This document shows, piece after piece, positions 35,117-46,479 of a DNA stretch of 64,000 nucleotides (positions within the stretch are counted from its first letter, which is position 1; every line of letters starts with the position of its first letter). Source of the stretch: Polychytrium aggregatum (taxonomy: Eukaryota; Chytridiomycota; Chytridiomycetes; Polychytriales). Below the pieces are notes generated by a model. It made no database searches. It had not been told where the DNA came from and was given only the letters and a program-made list of their open reading frames with translations. A program made the position numbers and the translations under genes. Where the stretch lies: positions 124,001 through 188,000 of the forward strand of contig NW_026516276.1 in assembly GCF_025602895.1 (NCBI RefSeq), in the 5' to 3' direction.

Positions 35117-35625
35117 ATCTGAAGCGCCGCAATGCTGCCTGCTGACGACGTCCCTCGACAGCAAGAGCCCCATCCCCAACCTCACGTTGTCTCGTCTATT
35201 TATGCATGTACCAACTCGTTCGTTCCATGTTCTTGCGCGTTGCCCTGTCGACTCGCCCCTCTGTATCATAGCTTTGCATTCTCGCCGCCAGTTGAGCGTT
35301 TTTGGTCCACAATAACAGTTCGTTCCACACTATCTCCATGAGAAAGCGGGACTCCCATCTCCACAGCGTCAGCGTATCCTGTGGCAGTCTGTCCATTTTA
35401 CAATAGCAGGCCCATCGCCTTGGCAGCGTGCGGTGCTCTGAGGTAGCGGATCGCTGGGTGCCCCATCTGTTATTGGACTCGCTTCAACCATATCCGATCA
35501 CCAAACGCTCTCCAGAGGACGAGGGAATGGGATGGGAAACGCCAGCTCCGTTCTCGGCCCAGTGCAGCAGCAGAATCTGCTTCCGTTCGCCAAGCAGCCA
35601 GATGCGCCGAGTCAGCGGCAACCCT
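35117..35625. other. Convergent intergenic region
   Basis: 509 bp between the 3' ends of PNO1 (+) and the APC13-like gene (-). T-rich sequence follows PNO1 (35260-35300). No frame resembles a known protein. Confidence 0.55.
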
Positions 35626-36150
35626 CAGCTTGCTGAATGAGCCCCAGCATCGTCGCGCGATATGTTGAAGCGATCGAATGACATCTCCTGCCACTCGGAT
35701 TCTGGTCGCTGGGTGCTCTCTGGGCCACAAACAGTCGAAACAAGTCATGATGGAGACGGTTAGACCCGGAGTATGAACTCCGGCAATCATCCCTGTGTCC
35801 ACAGGCCTATGCCATTGATATCTGCGCCGCCTTACCTTCGTCTTCGTCGGGGGGAAGCTCAACATCAATCGGAACTTCAACCTCTATCCAGCCAGACGCC
35901 AAACTGGTGGGTGAGCGACTAGATCCTGTGGGCTTGCCGATGCCATGCGGCCTCCAGATCGCAGTTTGAGTTTGGTGGTGCCTGGCTATCCTCCCAGACT
36001 CGCTGTGAGGCAGCCCAGCCGAGATGCGCTGTCGATACGTTACCTTCAACCGGAAGCGGCTCCTTGATCCAATCGTCCTCAACAATGTCGACCAGCAGCC
36101 CGCTGCCGTGGACGGAAACTGTAAACTGGCTATCCTGGATGGCGTGCGGA
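35626..36150 (-). CDS. APC13/Swm1-like subunit of the anaphase-promoting complex (5' end unresolved)
   Basis: Three exons can be joined in phase: ~36150-36044, 35883-35836 and 35719-35626. The product reads LLVDIVEDDWIKEPLPVE, then EVEVPIDVELPPDEDE, then ESEWQEMSFDRFN, ending shortly after. This matches the short APC13 layout: a D-I/L-x-D-D-x-W start, an acidic Pro-rich middle, and a W-x-D/E-M-x-F/L-x end. APC13 stabilises TPR subunits of the cyclosome. No ATG lies in frame directly upstream of the first exon, so a short 5' exon coding Met must lie further up (36150-36500). This protein is well under 100 aa and would be missed by ORF scanning. Confidence 0.62.
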
Positions 36151-36159
36151 CCTGTTGTC

Positions 36160-36747
36160 AGTGACCCGGACCTGCTGTCGGCGACCTGGACGACCCATCG
36201 CGATGCACCTAACCAGTCGATCCCTCTTCAGTGGGCTGAGGCGGGACTGGCAGCACCCACCATGATCTCGCCGTGCTGTTGTCGTTGCTGTCGTTGCTGT
36301 CGTTGCTGTCGTTGCTGTCGTTGCTGTCGTCGTCGCCGCTGTCGAGATGGCAAGACGAGAGCGCTTGGCTGGGGGCAAATGCGCGGCTTGCCTTCTCGCT
36401 GCTCGCCGTGTCCGCTCACCAGCCCTCCCCTGCGACTCTGGTCATTTGCGTCTCCAGCGCTGTGGCCGACATGGCTGCCATGACTTGCTCGTTTTACGAG
36501 CATGCGCAAGCACATCGGAGCAGTCCGATGAGCCCCACACAGCGCCGTCCGCTGCCGACTCGATCTGCATGGCAAAGCACTCATTCAAGCAGCAGCAGCC
36601 ACCACGCGATTGGTCCACCCTGTCGCTGAGAAACCCTGGCGACAGGGCTGGTTCGAGCCGCTGCCCTGGCCTGTCTATTCCACCTCGCCAAACAGACACG
36701 GCCACCCATCGTCTCGTCATCCCGTCATCCCGTCAATTTCACCAGCC
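36160..36747. promoter_or_regulatory. Divergent region with a 9-bp minisatellite
   Basis: About 590 bp between the APC13-like 5' exons (-) and the chitinase start (+). The 9-mer TTGCTGTCG is tandemly repeated at ~36275-36332. The missing APC13 first exon should lie here. CATCCCGTCATCCCGTCA repeats at ~36717-36734 lie just before the chitinase ATG. Confidence 0.5.
36275..36332. repeat. (TTGCTGTCG)n minisatellite
   Basis: Six or more tandem 9-mers in non-coding DNA between the APC13-like gene and the chitinase. Confidence 0.9.
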
Positions 36748-38637
36748 ATGAATGCCGCACCGTTTGTTTGGCCGTCCGGAAAGAAGCTCATCGTGTGTAT
36801 GTATCAATAGGCGCGGCATCTGTTTGGCGGGGTGCGAGCGCCCGTCAGCCGGGCTCGGCCTCAAGTGCCGGTTTGGCCGTCCAGATTCCCAAACGACATG
36901 CATGAGGAGGTGGTCAGCATCGACCTCAGCTCGCTGGATAGCGCGGACTGAGGGATGCCGGCTGCTCCCGTACTAGCTGGTTGCTCGGGAGTCTGCTTCC
37001 CCACACCGATTATCGCTCTCGAGTCTACGGCCTGTGTTGCGTCTGTATCGTGCCAAGGCCGGTGGCTCAACAGACCGGTCTCTTCGGATACCCGAGACGC
37101 CCTCGGAGCTAATATTTGATCGATGCTCGTATTTGACCAATACCAAACTTGTCCGCCCCCCCTCGCAAATCGAACCCAATGGTCTTTCCCACAGACCACA
37201 CGGCATGGTCCGGCTACGACCGCAAATTCCAGGTCAAAGACCTGCCCATCAACTATATCAGCGATATCAACTATGGCTTTTGGAATCTTGTCCGAGACCC
37301 CAAGTCAGGCTACTACGGTATTGCCACCGGCGACGCCTGGGCGGACTACGAAAAGCGCTTCACTGGGCCAGACGAGGGAGTGACTCCGCCTGATACCTGG
37401 AACGACGACAATAAGGGCCTATACGGCAACTTTGGCCAGTTCAAGAAGCTCAAGGACTTGGGCATCCGATACAACCTGGGCATCAGCATCGGTGGCTGGA
37501 GCTGGAGCTCGCATTTTTCGGATGCCGTTGTGTCGCCACAGGCCCGGCAGTTTTTTGTTCAATCTATCATCTCCTTTTTGGATCGTTACCCCATCTTTAA
37601 CCGAGTGGACATGTAAGTCGCTGTGTCTGTCCGAGTGCATGCACCTTCAATCGGAGCTCGTATTCTTGCGAGTGTAGCGGCCTCATCCAGATATCGGTTT
37701 TCTCCCACCACTTGAATCGATACCACAGCGACTGGGAATACATCAGCCCTCCCGGAAAAAACTACGGTCTGGATGGAAACGTAGTCCGTGGCGAGGATCC
37801 GCACAACTTTGCAGAGTTCCTGGCTCTCCTTCGCTCACGGCTGAATGAAACCGGCCGCGGGTCGTTTGAGATATCGGCATGTATTGCAAGCGATCCTGTC
37901 AAGATGAATGTCCTCCCGCTGCAAGCCATGGTCGCCTATCTCACCACCATCAACGTCATGACCTACGACCTGGGCTCCTCCTCGTGGGGGGCCGCGGCAG
38001 CCGGCCACCACACTAACCTCAAGTCGACGCCCTATGCGCCTCTCTCGGTCGAGCTGGCTGTCGACACGCTCCTATCCCGAGGAGTCCCGGCGAGCAAGAT
38101 CGTGATCGGTATGTGTTGCTTTGAGTCTCTTTGCATGGACCTGGTTGCGGCAAACCCAAACGAACAGCATCTGCATGCTCGTGTCGAGGCGATGCCGCCC
38201 GATATTGGATTGTTGGCACGGCGTTTGCTCAGGCATTTACTCCGGCACGGCATTTGCTAACCCATGCCTGATATTGCACATCGCCAGGCGCCGCATTCTA
38301 CAGCCGCGGGTTTGCCAACTGCGACGGGCTGGGCACACCCTCCAGCGGCGTAGTGTCGGATCGATCATGGGAGGATGGTGTCTGCGACTACAAAACGCTT
38401 CCACGACCTGGGGCCGTCGAGTATTGGGATGAGAATGCCAAGGCCGGCTATTCATACGATCCCCAGAAGCGCATTTTGAACTCGTACGACACAGTCCAGT
38501 CGCTCGAGGAAAAGTGCAAGTACGTCCACGGCAAGGGACTCGCAGGCATCATCGTGTGGGAGAGCAGCGGCGATGTCCCCGTCAACCACCCGCGCTCGCT
38601 CCTTCGTGCGCTCTACCAGGGACTTTCGGGCTTGTGA
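36748..38637 (+). CDS. GH18 chitinase-like glycosidase, no signal peptide seen
   Basis: Four exons in phase: 36748-36796, 37195-37612, 37729-38108 and 38288-38637; 398 aa. Barrel strands are clear: KKLIVYHTAWSGYDRKF, ISDINYGFW, YNLGISIGGWSWSSHFSDAV, the catalytic strand RVDIDWEYISPPG, INVMTYDLGSSSWG, and C-terminal KGLAGIIVWESSGD. The catalytic DxDxE triad is kept (D-I-D-W-E, formed only after splicing 37612 to 37729). The first positions of the usual DGxDxDWE box are Asn-Arg. Family members hydrolyse beta-1,4-GlcNAc polymers by substrate-assisted catalysis. The start has no hydrophobic signal and no wall-binding module, pointing to an intracellular enzyme, non-classical export, or a missed 5' exon. 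Confidence 0.9.
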
Positions 38638-39208
38638 GGCTCATGGACTGGCTGCGTTGGACGATACTTGGGATCCGAGCATGAGATGGAATATGAATTT
38701 GGAATGCCACCGACGCAAACGCATGCCATTGCGGCGATGCTCGCCTGGGCCCTGCACCGTGCGTATTCGGCATGGGCCTCCCGCCTGCTTCCCTCGCATC
38801 CCACATCCCCACAGTTCCTCCACCGGCCACGCCTCTCGGTCGGATCTCTCTCGACTCTGGGGCGATTGGGAAAGATGGTGCTGCGCACGGGCCAGCGTTT
38901 TCAACGTGCCGTTTCCAGGCTCCACCAAGCGGGAGGCGACCAAGCCGCTCTGTCCCTATCGCAACGGCCGGTGTCGAGAAGCATACGAACAGGTTCTTTT
39001 GCTCGCTGCGAGGGGCTCACCCGCAGGTCCAGAGTTTTCAAAACAGAAAAAGCGCACACACATACCAGGGACACTGCCGCTCCCGGCCCAGATTTGTGTC
39101 TGGATCTCTCCTCCATCGGCTGCGACTCCAGGAAACCCACTGTTGGCCCTTCCCGTGCCGTGCTTTCGGACGCTAAGAAGTAGCCCGCACTTTGTTCTCT
39201 CCGTAGAT
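38638..39208. promoter_or_regulatory. Region between chitinase and myotubularin genes
   Basis: 571 bp, 3' of the chitinase and 5' of the phosphatase (both +). Overlapping long frames on both strands show no family signature. No repeat array. Confidence 0.5.
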
Positions 39209-42200
39209 ATGGATTACATCCGAGTGGCTAAAGTGAGAATCCTTTCGGAGGCCGACCGGCAGCCATTCGAGTCTCCAGGCAATTGCCTGTTCCCTTGCCT
39301 GTTCCCTTGCCTGTTCCCTTGCCGAGAAGGGACCTGCCGTCGCTATGCAAAGCCTGACTGCTCTTCCAGCTTGGTTGTCCGGGCCGAGCCACATGCCAGG
39401 CAGCAGCTCGAGCCGACGCCCTTGCCAACCATGATCTCGGAAGCTTGGTCGCCTCGCCACTTGAGCAACCGAGAATTCTTGACTCTGACCCGTTTCGTTC
39501 TGCCCTATCCGACGCTGGCCAGGTCCCGGATGTGACTCTTGTCGTGGGCAAGGCGAGCCATCAGGGCACCCTGCACCTGCTTTCCCACCATATTCTGTTT
39601 TGTCCGTCAAATGGCGAACCAGAGATTTGGGTGAGTCTCGTGGCTCGGACACCATTTTGTCGTGGGCCGGTTGGTAGGACTGGTGGGCTTGGCTGAATGA
39701 ACTTGCGGTGGCAAAGCAGGTGGTTGCTCGAAGCTGCAGTGGGCGGATCGAACTGCCAAGCAAAAGATGGGAGGAAGCGCTCGCTGCACGAGCAAGGGCA
39801 GCTCCGAATGCGGGATATGAACCGTCAACACGATGGGCATGCCAACAGCAGGCAGCAGGCAGCAGGCAGCAGGCCCTTGACTTTGAACTGAGACTTTCCT
39901 GTGGCATAGATATCGTACTCCAGCATCCACACCGTCAACCGAAAATACTCGGATGTCAATGGAAACCACCCTCTCTTTATCATGTGCCAAACCTTTCTGC
40001 TCGCAAAGTTGTTCATTCCGAAGGAGCAGGACGCTGCTGATGTATACTCGAGTCTGCAGAAGCTCATGAATGTTGGTATGTTGAGCGGCGCCTGGAGTTG
40101 ATCGCGGTGGCCTTGCTCAGGGACATGGGTGCCGTTGTATTCGCACAAGTCAAGCTGGGAAAGCAGATATGTGATTGAACTTGGAAGCTGCGGCCTGGCC
40201 TTCATGGGGCTCGTTGAAGCAGGCGACAAGGTCGACGCATCGACAGAAGACTCATATCCCATTTACTGTCTCGACAAGCCTCGGTCGATCAACTATATGC
40301 GTTCTTCTACAAACCACTCCATCCGTTCCCGATGGCGGTTGGATGGACGATCTACGACCCCAAACAGGACTATGGGAGAATGGGAGTCGGCACAAAGACA
40401 AACAACTGGCGCATCAGCGCTATCAATCAGGATTTCCAGGTACGGCGTTAATGATTGAGATGTATTGGCAACCCTCGAGTCGGCGTCTGCTGGACTGGAT
40501 GGCCGTGAAACCGTGACCCGCAGACGGCCTCCGAAGAGTGTGCAGAGCCTTGGCCGCAGGATGCCTCCTGGGATTGGAGCCCAGTGCCTGGTGTTAACTT
40601 GGATGGCTGGCATGTGTCGCAGTTTGCTCCAACGTATCCTCGCTACTTGGTGGTGCCATCGCGCATCAGCGATCACACCCTGAAGCATATTGGCAAGTTT
40701 CGAAGTAAGAGCCGTATACCCGCTTTGAGCTATCTTCATTCAAACATGGTATGCAGCCCAACAGTGGCGCTTCTCCGATGCAGCTGATCCGCCGGGCTGA
40801 CTGAAGATCAGGCTTTGCGCATGGGCCTGTGTTTTGTGGCGATAAAGACTCAGATTCGCCATGGATCTCCGAGCAGTGCCCCTGCTGGTGGATAGTGTGC
40901 ATCCTCGATACCATATCCTACTGTGCCATCCGAGCAATCGGACGGCGGTCCTCGGTTGGCGAAGTTGGATCGAGTCTGGCGCGGTTGTAACTTATCTCTT
41001 CCCGCATCACTGGTCCAACAGATCTCCATCACCAGATCAAGCCAACCGATGGCTGGAATCAAACAGAATCGCTCGGTTCAGGACGAAAAGCTTGTGGAAT
41101 GCATCTTTTCCTCGGATCAAATCAACCCATCGCCATATGTGAACCTCAGCCACAACGTCATTATGGATGCGCGGCCGATGGCAAACGTCATTGCGCAGAC
41201 GGCCATGGGATCGGGCGCCGAAAGCTCAGAGAACTACAAGGGCTGCAGGATCATGTTCCTGGGGATCGAAAACATCCACATCGTTCGTGACAGCCGGAAC
41301 CGGCTTTTTGATGGTATGGCTTGCAGGCCTTGGATTGCGTGACTGCATGCTCTCACGCAGTACCCATGGCGACCGCCTCCCCATGCATGGTAGTCATATG
41401 CGATACGCACTGGGCGCGGCATCGAGTCACCCAACTCGTGATCGCTTGCATACCGACATCATCTTTGTGCGATATTGATGCTGCGTTGTATGTCGTCTTG
41501 TGTCTCGCTCACCAGCGATCCAAGGTGCAGAGTCAAGACCTGTCTCGAAGAGCTCGCTCGACCGGTCGGGCTGGCTACGCCACGTTCGCACAATCATTGA
41601 CGGCGCTTCGTTGATTGTTCAGAATGTGGATATCCACAAGAACCACGTACTGGTCCATTGCAGGTGCGTCTCGATTCTTGAGTCGCCAGAGTGCATCCGA
41701 GTGACATGGAGCCGAAGCATCCCATGTATCGAGACGCCTCCGACTCAGCTTCATCTCCATGTCCAAAAGATTAGTCATGGTTGCCTATTTTGGATATGTA
41801 GCAGCCACTCTCCGCACGTGTGTCGCGGCAATCGCGGATCCTGCGTCTTAACCCTCATCTACGATTTCTTACAGTGATGGCTGGGATCGCACCGCACAGC
41901 TGTGTTCCCTGGCTTCCATGTGTCTGGATCCATACTATCGCACCCTTGAGGGCTTTTGCGTGCTGATTGAGAAGGAGTGGATTTCATTTGGCCACAAGTT
42001 CAGCGATCGACTGGGCATCATATCTCGCGAAAACAACGACTCGTCCGAGCGCCCCCAGACCATGGGCCAGCAGCTTCACGCGCAGAGCAAGCTGTTCTCG
42101 TCGTCGATATCGTCCGCAGCCAAGAGCCTTTTCAAGCACGCGAACGACTCGGCGCCATCGCTTTCGACCCACTCTTCATCGATGCCAAACAAGCTGATGC

Positions 42201-43321
42201 CACGAGAGGTTTCTCCTGTCTTCACACAGTTTCTGGATTGCTGCTACCAGATATGGCGGCAGTTTCCGACCCAGTTTGAGTATTCGGACAAGCTCTTCCT
42301 GGCCCTGAACGACCACATCTACTCGTGCCAGTTTGGGACGTTCCTGTTCAACAACGAGCGCGAGCGCCTGATGTACCGCAGCGGCCAGAACCAACTTCCG
42401 ATTCAGGATGTCGCCTTCAGCATCTGGGATTGGATCCTCAGCAACCCAACCGAGTTCCTCAATCCGGCCTATGTTCCATGTGCTTCTGAGCCGGCTTTTG
42501 TCGCCGAGGTTGGGACGATGCATTCGTCGATATCGTCGGCAACCTCCGGAAAGCGAAGCGACGGCGAAAGGGGCACCCATGGCTGCACTAGCCCGGACGG
42601 TCGGGTACTTTACCCAGGGGGAATCAACCCTGTATACTGGATGGATCTTCTGCGGCGACCCGAGGACGAAGACTTTAACGACACCGCCAGCGTTTACAGC
42701 TCGATGAACGCCCTTGACGAAAAGAAGGGATCTTCCTCGCCCGGATACCTCTCCGAGGACGGCGCCGACAATCCTGCGTCTCGATCGCCCGAGACTTCCC
42801 AGGCAGAATACAAGCTCGGCTCATTCAAGGATGGGAGCGAGTTTGGCAGCCTCGAGGCACAGACCAGCAGCCTGCCGCCACTACCGCTTATGGCCGAGCT
42901 GCGAGTTTCGTCTCACACTCCACCACCATCCGCCCTTGGCCTCGAAGAAAGGGACGATGTAGCTACATTCGCGGAGCCTCGTGCGACGATCGAGCTCCCT
43001 CTGACTGAGAGTGGCTGCACCGTCAACGACCCAGCTCACCCCAAGAAATCGCCAGAGGCCGATCTGAAGCGACGACTGGACGATGAATTATCTCCACCGA
43101 GCGTAACGAATCAAGTGTCTTTGCGAACACACTCATCGACCGCTTTCAGCAGCAGCACTGCGACAGACGTTAATGCCCTTGACGAGCAGCAGCCCGATCT
43201 GTTCCAAAATGCCAAGTTACCGGAAGCTTTCGTGGCTGCCGCCCATGATCCACCAGAGGATCATGCAAAGCCACCCCAGATCGCTCTCGATATCGATCCC
43301 CTGATGGGCCTGCCTATCTAG
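39209..43321 (+). CDS. YMR1: Myotubularin-family phosphoinositide 3-phosphatase (YMR1-like)
   Basis: Exons: 39209-39232 (24 nt, MDYIRVAK), 39523-39630, 39910-40075, 40279-40439, 40623-40748, one unresolved short exon, ~41034-41313, 41516-41663 and 41875-43321. The tiny first exon restores the start seen in yeast Ymr1. A PH-GRAM domain (GTLHLLSHHILFCPSNGEPE) comes next, then the phosphatase domain: GWTIYDPKQDYGRMGV, TYPRYLVVPSRISDHTLKHI, SSQPMAGIKQNRSVQDEKL and the catalytic HCSDGWDRTAQL, joined across the 41663/41875 splice and keeping the Cys and Arg of Cx5R. It removes the 3-phosphate of PI3P and PI(3,5)P2 on endosomes and vacuoles. A ~230-residue acidic Ser/Pro-rich C-terminal tail after NPVYWMDLLRRP is of unknown role. 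Confidence 0.92.
39285..39323. repeat. 12-bp tandem repeat in myotubularin intron 1
   Basis: CCTGTTCCCTTG repeats three times with a partial fourth, in the intron after the 24-nt first exon. A second array, 7-mer GCAGGCA type, lies in intron 2 at ~39846-39873. Confidence 0.85.
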
Positions 43322-43896
43322 ACGAGGCCACTGACGCCTCGATCTGCTCGCTGCACGCCCATGTACCATTCGCCTGTGTTTGTATGAATATACAGTCAAT
43401 CCAGAAAGAAGTAGGACAGTTACTCTGGCATCAGCGACACAAGTTTGCTGATCCATAGGCTCCAGCGTGCAAGCCATGCGATTGTTTCCCGTCCTGGTTG
43501 GCAATATCGTTGTGTGGTGCATTCACTCGACCCTCTGGACAGCTCCATGGTGCATCGATATCAAGATACTCGGCCTTCTCGAGTCGCTTGGCTTCCCGGC
43601 ACAGTGAGGAGACAGCTGGCCGTATCGGGCGAGGTCAGGTGACCGTCCCTCCCGGTCGATGGACAGCCGGATCGAGCCAAGCCGGGCGGGATGCAGGCCA
43701 AGCCACGCGGCGGAGTTGCGGCTCCAAAATTTTTTTTTTCCTCTTCGTGTTGCTGAGGGCGCTGTGCTGCATTCTCCACAGCAGCGACCAGCGATCCTCA
43801 CAGCAGCGGCCCTGCGCTTGTCACCAGACAGACCCCACACCCCACACCACACACACTCCCTACTCTGGAAGCCGACGACAAGATCTAGCCGCCGAT
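43322..43896. promoter_or_regulatory. Intergenic region before IMP4 with an element fragment
   Basis: 575 bp between the phosphatase stop and the IMP4 start. The left third is the transposon-like fragment 43391-43567. The right part has a run of T (43730-43739) and CACACC/CCACAC repeats (43833-43858), and should hold the IMP4 promoter. Confidence 0.55.
43391..43567. mobile_element. Tc1/mariner-type element fragment, one terminal repeat present
   Basis: It starts TACAGTCAATCCAGAAAGAA then GTAGGACA, a classic Tc1/mariner terminal repeat and closely like the ends of the 16449-16857 element. Inside, GCGATTGTTTCCCGTCCTGG and TCGACCCTCTGGACAGCTCC are reverse complements of sequence in that element, so this copy is in the opposite orientation, with an internal deletion. 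No second terminal repeat was found, so it is truncated at ~43567. Confidence 0.7.
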
Positions 43897-46077
43897 ATGA
43901 TTAGACGACAGGCTCGTGTAAGTCAATGGCGAGCATCCAGAACTCCATCGAACTGCGTGGCAGCGGCGTGGCGGCGACACTGGCCTCGGAACACTGAGGA
44001 GCGCAAAGCAAGTGGCATCCAGCGGGAGTCAGCCATTCCCAGAAGCAATATGGAATCAAAGATAACACATCCGTATGCGCCTGACCTGATCTGCTGACCT
44101 CGCCTGTGACTGGTGCTCTGCAGATGCGCCGGGAGTACCTGTACCGGAAGGCACTCGAAGCAAAGGATCTCCAAATCCATGAGCGGAAGCAAAGCCTCAA
44201 GGCTGCTTTGGAGGGTGAGCGATTGCGTCTGCAATAAGTTTATCCACACGAATGTCCCGACCTTGCAAGGAACAGCCCCACCTTCCTTTCGCGACCGAGT
44301 CTATGGCTGGCATAACGATGCAGTTGGAATCGCTCGATCGAGATCCGAATCTGACGTCCTGGGTTTGCGTCGCTTGTGATGCTGCGTGCAGATGGACGAC
44401 CCCTCTCTGGAGATATCAAGAAGGACGAGGCCCTGAGGAAGGATCTGATATTCGACGAAGGGCAAGCAGGTGAGCGCAGCGACGGGCAAACAGGGCTGCT
44501 TCATGCATATGCACAGTTTTTGCTACGCTCTGCAGAACAAAGCCGATCTCCCTGATGAGATGCGCCGCCTTTTGTCGGCAAAGCGCTGTCAAAGTCTCTT
44601 CACCCAGTGTTAAATTGAATGCCGCCATGTTTCTGTAGCTCCGACGACGCACATCGACGATGAATATTCGCGAGCCGGAGAACAGGACCCGAAAATCCTC
44701 ATCACCACCAGCAGAGACCCCAGTTCGCGATTGGCCCAATTCGCAAAGGTCTGGACAGGAACATCGGCAATATTCGAGGTTCTGTTGCCCTTTGCGGGGC
44801 GGCGATGCCATCCAAGTGCGCGCACACAGACACCACATTCGAAACAACGACCACCACAGTTGACGCTCTGCATCTGGGATACTCTCATTGCTCAATGCAG
44901 GAAATGCGCCTGGTTTTCCCCAATTCGCAGCGCATCAACCGTGGCAACTACGTCATGAAGGAAGTCGTTGAGGCCTGCAGAGCCAACGATGTGACTGATC
45001 TCATCATCCTGCACGAACACCGCGGCGAGCCAGGTGAGGCATCTAATCACTGTGCGGTGAAGGTGCCCAGAAAGCAGGGGCGCGGCGATGTGTGTCATCG
45101 AAACAGGGTGGCTCGCAGCGACTGTGCTTGCGAGTGCCAGTTACTAACCGGAGATCAATCGACTGCTTCCGTGTGTCCCAGACGGCATGGTTGTCTGCCA
45201 CTTTCCGTATGGTCCAACGGCATACTTTTCACTGCACAATGTGGCTCTGCGCCATGATATCGACAATCGCGGCACCGTTTCGGAGCAGTTTCCGCATCTG
45301 ATCTTCAACAACTTCAATTCCAAGCTTGGAAATCGGGTGAGCGCCCTGCCTAGCCCTAGCATCGATTCTGTACAACAGAGCTAAAATTCGATGAGCATGA
45401 TGAACCTTTCTGGCGGCCCGTCCCACCAAGCCATCGGACTAAGCCCGTCGTGTCTGATGTCGATGCACAGATCCAAAACATTCTCAAGTATCTGTTCCCT
45501 GTCCCAAAGGAAGACAGCAAGCGAGTCATGACGTTTTCGAATGAGAGCGATTTCATTTCGTTCAGGTACTTCAAAGATCCTGGAACGTGCAATCCACGAG
45601 CGATCCAGACAGCCCATTCACCAGCACCGAGAGATGTGCATCTCGTTTGACTGTCCTCCAGTGCGAGCGCTTTGCTATTCTCAGCTTCGGGGTCCGGATA
45701 CGGTTGTTTAACGGCGTGATCTCGGTATATCACAGACACCATGTCTTCTACAAGGCGCAGGATGAAGTCAACTTGGTCGAAGTCGGACCGCGCTTTGAAA
45801 TGCGAGGTAAGCGTGCGACCGGCCTCTTTTGACCTGGAGCAAAATCAACTCCACTTCCCAAGCCATGTTCATGCCTCTCCAAGAGACAGCCCTGTTGGCC
45901 AGAATATCGTATCATGCTTGCATATGGCGAAATCGTTACTGACTGAGGATCGCTGATGCATGCGCCGACGATGCAGCATACGAAATCCGGCTAGGAACCG
46001 TCGACATTGCCGAGGCGGACATTGAATGGGTCTGGAGGCCCTACCAGCGCACGGCCAAGAAGCGGGATCTGCTGTAG
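43897..46077 (+). CDS. IMP4: IMP4, U3 snoRNP / SSU processome protein
   Basis: Nine exons join in phase: 43897-43917 (21 nt, MIRRQAR), 44124-44214, 44392-44469, 44639-44748, 44901-45033, 45182-45336, 45471-45565, 45736-45806 and 45977-46077; 284 aa, close to the usual ~290. The tiny first exon gives the conserved basic start, followed by [20 protein letters not shown]. The Brix domain is clear: [91 protein letters not shown], and the end [23 protein letters not shown]4 with Imp3 and Mpp10 helps U3 snoRNA pair with pre-18S rRNA. Confidence 0.95.
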
Positions 46078-46479
46078 ACAAGCGAGCAAGTACCGCTGGT
46101 GCAGCCAAACAGCGACAGCAGCTACTGGAGGAGAGCCCCTGCGTCGATGGAGGTTGCAATGTTCAATGAAGGGTCAACGAAGGGTCAATAAAGGATTAAT
46201 AGTCGGGCAGACGCAACAAGCGCACCTCCCCTCGCCGTGAAGAGATCGCTCGATACATGTGTGCATGTGGTTGCCGATCGATGCTAGTAAGCAGCAGACA
46301 ATGCTGATCCGAACTGCTCGCTGCGGCCGCATTTTCGCTGCCTCATGGGAGCTGCTCCCGAAGGTCATGCACCAGTCGCATTATCGGCGATGGGAATCTG
46401 TCAATGCCCACACCATTGGATACCGGATGAACGTGTGTATTCAGAAACAAGACGAAGAAGCAGCCGAAAACAATGTCCC
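46078..46479. other. Convergent intergenic region
   Basis: 402 bp between the 3' ends of IMP4 (+) and the Reeler protein gene (-). GGGTCAACGAAGGGTCAATA near 46172-46191 is a short duplication. Nothing else is seen. Confidence 0.55.

Noticed and set aside
38573-39535. 320-codon plus-strand frame after the chitinase
   Set aside because: It overlaps the chitinase C-terminus and the myotubularin first intron in the wrong frame and has no family signature.
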